Of a DNA stretch of 9,070 bases, positions 6,388 through 9,070 are shown one piece after another. Position numbers and translations under genes: made by a program. How positions within the stretch are numbered: the stretch's first letter is position 1; each line of letters begins with the position of its first letter. The DNA comes from Chloroflexota bacterium. Lineage in GTDB: Bacteria; Chloroflexota; Limnocylindria; QHBO01. The stretch spans positions 1 through 9,070 of the forward strand of contig JADLBB010000095.1 in the NCBI GenBank assembly GCA_020848055.1, given 5' to 3'. Below the pieces are notes generated by a model. The model made no database searches, had not been told where the DNA came from, and saw nothing but the letters and a program-made list of their open reading frames with translations.

Positions 6388-7558
6388 GGACGGCCCTCTG
6401 GTGGCCATGCTGGTCCGGAACCGGTTCACCAACGACACCCGCGTCGAGAAGGAGGCGCGCACGTTGCTGGCCGCTGGCTATCGGGTGACGGTGGTGGCCG
6501 ATGGCGGAGATGGCCTTCCCGCGCGAGAGGGACGCGACGGCATCGACGTTCGGCGCGTGTCCAGGTCCGGCACGCGCCTGGCCGGCGCTCGATACGCGCG
6601 ACACGAGCGCCGCCTGGCTGGGCTGTTGACGAGCCTGCGGCCCACCGTCCTGCACGCCCACGACAGCAACGCCCTGTTGTCGGTGGCGGTGGCGGCACGG
6701 CGCCTCGGCGTGCCGTTCGTCTACGACGCCCATGACCTCTGGCTGGGCAGGCCGCGCCGCGACCGTTCGCGGGCCTACTTCGCCGCCAGCCAGCTCCTGT
6801 ACGGCGCGATCGAGCGCGCGCTGGTACCAAGGGCGGCAGCCACCATCACCGTGTCTCCGCCACTGGCCGACCACCTGGCTCTCCGCTACGGCCTGCGGCG
6901 CGTCGCCCTGGTTCCCAACTACCCCGAGTTCGACGATGGGGCGCGGATGCTGGACCTGCGCGCGCTCGAGGGCGTCGATCCGGCGGCACCCATCGTGCTG
7001 TATCTCGGCGGGCTGATGGCCGGACGCGGCCTCGAGCAGCTGGTGGACGCGGTGGCGCTGGTCCCCGAGGTGCAACTGGTCCTGCTGGGCGATGGGGCAC
7101 TGGCCCCTGCCCTGCGTCAACGTTCCGCCGACCGCGCGATCTCGCAGCGCGTGCACGTGCTGCCGCCGGTCCCCCCCGACGAGGTCGTGGCGTGGGCTCG
7201 CTCGGCCGACATCGGCGTCAGCCCGATCGTGCCCTCCTGTCTGAACTACCGCTACTCGCTGCCCAACAAGCTGTTCCAGTACATGGCCGCGGGCCTGCCG
7301 GTGGTGGCCAGCGACCTACCGCAGGTGCGAGAGGTGGTGACCGATGCACGCTGCGGCATGGTCGTGGACACCCGACGCCCGGAGGCGATGGCCTCCGCAA
7401 TTGGCCAGCTCCTGGCCGACCCGGCGGCCGGCGATCTCGGGCGTCGCGGGGCCGAGGCCGTCAGGGATCGGTATCACTGGGGCGTGGCTGGGCAGCGCCT
7501 GCTGGACCTGTACGCCGATCTCGTGCCGGACCGGAGCCACGTTTACCACCCGCCGTAG
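6380..7558 (+). CDS. Glycosyltransferase, GT4-like (last gene of glycan cluster)
   Basis: The protein has 392 residues, a normal GT4 length. The ATG at 6380 lies eight bases inside the previous gene, and the protein starts as expected for the family with 'VAMLVRNRFTNDTRVEKEA'. The N-terminal domain has 'VLHAHDSNALLSVAVAARR' and 'PFVYDAHDLWLGR', the latter a common acceptor-side phrase. The C-terminal domain has 'IVLYLGGLMAGRGLEQLVDA', 'VQLVLLGDGALAPAL' and 'RVHVLPPVPPDEVVAWARSA'. The donor segment is 'YSLPNKLFQYMAAGLPVV'. At residue 300, where related enzymes usually have glutamate (KLFEYM), this protein has glutamine, so the second glutamate of EX7E appears replaced. It would add a sugar to the lipid-linked glycan on the cytoplasmic side; donor, linkage and acceptor are unknown. 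The stop codon at 7556-7558 is followed by a 68-bp gap. Confidence 0.86.
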   Translation: MTEDGPLVAMLVRNRFTNDTRVEKEARTLLAAGYRVTVVADGGDGLPAREGRDGIDVRRVSRSGTRLAGARYARHERRLAGLLTSLRPTVLHAHDSNALLSVAVAARRLGVPFVYDAHDLWLGRPRRDRSRAYFAASQLLYGAIERALVPRAAATITVSPPLADHLALRYGLRRVALVPNYPEFDDGARMLDLRALEGVDPAAPIVLYLGGLMAGRGLEQLVDAVALVPEVQLVLLGDGALAPALRQRSADRAISQRVHVLPPVPPDEVVAWARSADIGVSPIVPSCLNYRYSLPNKLFQYMAAGLPVVASDLPQVREVVTDARCGMVVDTRRPEAMASAIGQLLADPAAGDLGRRGAEAVRDRYHWGVAGQRLLDLYADLVPDRSHVYHPP

Positions 7559-7626
7559 ACGAAATTCCTACGCAGCCCGCCGCGCGGCAAGGCACAATGG
7601 CCCACACCATCCACACGAGCCATCGC
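7559..7626 (+). promoter_or_regulatory. Short gap between glycan cluster and dehydrogenase gene
   Basis: The gap is 68 bases if translation starts at 7627. A five-base stem CGTAG / CTACG (7554-7558 with 7568-7572) and a 10-base palindrome GCCGCGCGGC (7579-7588) are present, but neither is followed by a T run, so I see no intrinsic terminator. CACAAT at 7593-7598 is a possible -10 hexamer without a recognisable -35. Separate transcription of the next gene is possible but not shown. Confidence 0.25.
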
Positions 7627-9070
7627 ATGCGCCGCATTCGCCGCCTCCTCGCGATCCTCGCCACGGCCGTGTTGCTGGCCGGCCAGGCGACCGGGGTCGC
7701 CGAGGCCCGTCCGGGCGACCCGGTGCCGAACGTGGTCGCGCCGCCGAACGCCTGGGCGCCGGGCTGGGTCCGCCTGGCGCTGGTGACCTCGGGACTGAAT
7801 TCGCCGGTGGCCATCGCCAATGCCGACGACGACAGCAACCGGCTGTTCATCGTCGAGCAGCGTGGCACGGTCAAGGTGATCAAGGGTGGCGTCCTGCAGC
7901 CGGGCTTCTTCCTCGACATCCGAAGCGTCCCTGGCGGCATCAGCAGCGGTGGGGAGCGTGGACTGCTGGGCGTGGCCTTCCACCCCGACTTCGAGACCAA
8001 CCGCAAACTGTTCGTGTACTACACGCGCGCCGACGGCGACGTGGTCATCGCCGAGATGACGGCCAACGCGGCCGGGACCTCCGCTGCGGTGGGCACGCTC
8101 GACCCTCTCCTGACGATCGAGCATTCGAGCTACACCAATCACAACGGCGGCCAGTTGCTGTTCGGTCCCGACGACTACCTCTACGCCTTCATCGGCGACG
8201 GTGGCGGCAGTGGAAATCCGCTCAACACCAGCCAGGACCTCAATTCGCTGCTGGGCAAGACCCTACGCATCGATCCGGACCTGTCCGGCGGCTACGCCAA
8301 CCCGGCCGGCAACCCGTTCGCGGGCGCCACGGCCGGTCGCGACGAGATCTGGAACTACGGCCTTCGCAACCCGTGGCGAGCCTCGTTCGATGACGACACC
8401 GGCGAACTGTGGATCGCCGATGTCGGCCAGGGGACGTGGGAGGAGATCAATCGCGAGCCAGCGCTGCAGGGCGGCCGCAACTATGGATGGCCCTGCCGTG
8501 AGGGTCTGCACGCCTACAGGGCCAGTTGCAGCGGCGGCTCGTTCACCAATCCGGTGGCCGAGTACGGCCACGCCGGAGGTCATTGCGCGGTGACCGGCGG
8601 GTTCGTGTATCGCGGCGACGTGTTCGAGGACTTCGAGGGCCGATACGTGCTGGGCGACTACTGCAGCGGCTACCTGTGGACGCTCGTGACGAACGCGGCG
8701 AGCCCGACGCTCCAGTTCCACCGCAACACGTCGGCCTTGATAAGCTCGTTCGGCGAGTCGGAGAAGGAGGAGATCTATCTCGCGGACCACGCGGGCCGGA
8801 TCTATCGCGTGGTGGCGCCCCCATTCAGTGACGTGACCAACTCGGTCCAGATCGACCACATCACCTGGATGTACTACGCCGACATCACCACCGGCTGCGG
8901 CGGCGGTCGCTACTGCCCGAACTCGTCGGTGCAGCGCGGCGAGATGGCCGCCTTCCTCGATAGGGCGCTGTCCTTGCCGCCCACTGCTAACGACTACTTC
9001 AACGACGACAACGGCTCGCCGTTCGAGATCAGCATCAACAGGCTGGCTGCGGCCGGGATCAGCACCGGCT
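7627..9070 (+). CDS. Secreted PQQ-dependent glucose/sorbosone dehydrogenase with C-terminal SLH-like repeats (3' truncated by window)
   Basis: No stop is reached, so the gene runs off the window; 481 residues are visible. The ATG at 7627 gives a textbook signal peptide: 'MRRIRRLLAILATAVLLAG', with likely cleavage after A27 (AEA|RPG). An in-frame ATG at 7597 would add ten residues. Residues about 45-395 form the six-bladed propeller of the GSDH/aldose sugar dehydrogenase family: 'NRLFIVEQRGTVKVI', 'GERGLLGVAFHPDF' (109-122), 'YTNHNGGQLLFGPD' with likely catalytic base H172, 'LLGKTLRIDPD' (K211, R214), 'NYGLRNPWR' (243-251) and 'IADVGQGTWEEIN'. These enzymes oxidise aldoses with PQQ and calcium outside the cytoplasm. 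From residue 400 ('FSDVTNSV') a repeat with 'VQRGEMAAFLDRALSLP' begins, and a second starts at 'DYFNDDNGSPFEISINRLAAAGIS'. These look like SLH-type repeats that may hold the enzyme at the cell surface. PQQ synthesis genes are not in the window. Confidence 0.88.
   Translation, partial: MRRIRRLLAILATAVLLAGQATGVAEARPGDPVPNVVAPPNAWAPGWVRLALVTSGLNSPVAIANADDDSNRLFIVEQRGTVKVIKGGVLQPGFFLDIRSVPGGISSGGERGLLGVAFHPDFETNRKLFVYYTRADGDVVIAEMTANAAGTSAAVGTLDPLLTIEHSSYTNHNGGQLLFGPDDYLYAFIGDGGGSGNPLNTSQDLNSLLGKTLRIDPDLSGGYANPAGNPFAGATAGRDEIWNYGLRNPWRASFDDDTGELWIADVGQGTWEEINREPALQGGRNYGWPCREGLHAYRASCSGGSFTNPVAEYGHAGGHCAVTGGFVYRGDVFEDFEGRYVLGDYCSGYLWTLVTNAASPTLQFHRNTSALISSFGESEKEEIYLADHAGRIYRVVAPPFSDVTNSVQIDHITWMYYADITTGCGGGRYCPNSSVQRGEMAAFLDRALSLPPTANDYFNDDNGSPFEISINRLAAAGISTG

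Noticed and set aside
7344..8393. A 349-codon plus-strand frame over the last glycosyltransferase and the dehydrogenase
   Set aside because: It lies in a different frame from two recognisable proteins, and its product is dominated by R, G, P and H without motifs. The real dehydrogenase frame has a signal peptide and GSDH motifs.
1..9070. CRISPR arrays, tRNA or rRNA genes, insertion sequences and phage genes
   Set aside because: I looked for regularly spaced repeats, cloverleaf-like segments, terminal inverted repeats with transposase motifs and phage proteins and found none; nearly all bases belong to ordinary genes.

Overview
This is a high-GC, chromosomal-looking window with almost no non-coding space. 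Every gene is on the + strand. The marker-like genes (a ResB-type haem-biogenesis protein, a Bacillus-like type I-alpha glutamine synthetase, GTG, TTG and possible CTG starts, and a secreted protein ending in SLH-type repeats with 'RGEMAAFLDRAL' and 'INRLAAAGIS' phrases) suggest an uncultured high-GC Chloroflexota (Limnocylindria-like) or an actinobacterial relative. That placement is inferred from style, not from a phylogenetic marker.

Layout. Positions 1-416 hold the C-terminal end of a ResB-like cytochrome c biogenesis protein. Its stop codon overlaps the start of a PucR-family regulator (413-1414) in an ATGA junction. A 123-bp gap follows, with a perfect 8-bp-arm palindrome, and then glnA (1538-2899, TTG start with a strong ribosome binding site). 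Behind glnA is a perfect 11-bp-arm hairpin (2924-2951) with a TAGAAT hexamer inside it. The next four genes form one tightly packed cell-surface glycan cluster: glycosyltransferase (about 2976-4031), Wzx/PST-type flippase (4028-5485), short glycosyltransferase (5485-6387) and glycosyltransferase (6380-7558). Their junctions overlap by 4, 1 and 8 bases, so translational coupling is likely. From about 7627 to the window edge runs a secreted PQQ-dependent glucose/sorbosone dehydrogenase fused to C-terminal SLH-like repeats. It is cut off by the end of the window.

How the genes work together. The three GT4-like transferases would add sugars to a lipid-linked glycan on the cytoplasmic face, and the flippase would move it across the membrane. 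The initiating phosphoglycosyltransferase, polymerase and ligase are not in this window. The dehydrogenase would act outside the cell and may be held at the envelope by its SLH-like repeats. GlnA assimilates ammonium. The PucR-like protein just upstream is a candidate nitrogen regulator by position only.

I see no mobile element, CRISPR array, rRNA, tRNA or clear novel defence system. The points most worth a second look are the two inverted repeats flanking glnA, the probable CTG start of the first glycosyltransferase, the compact or altered active-site regions of two glycosyltransferases, and the dehydrogenase-SLH fusion.
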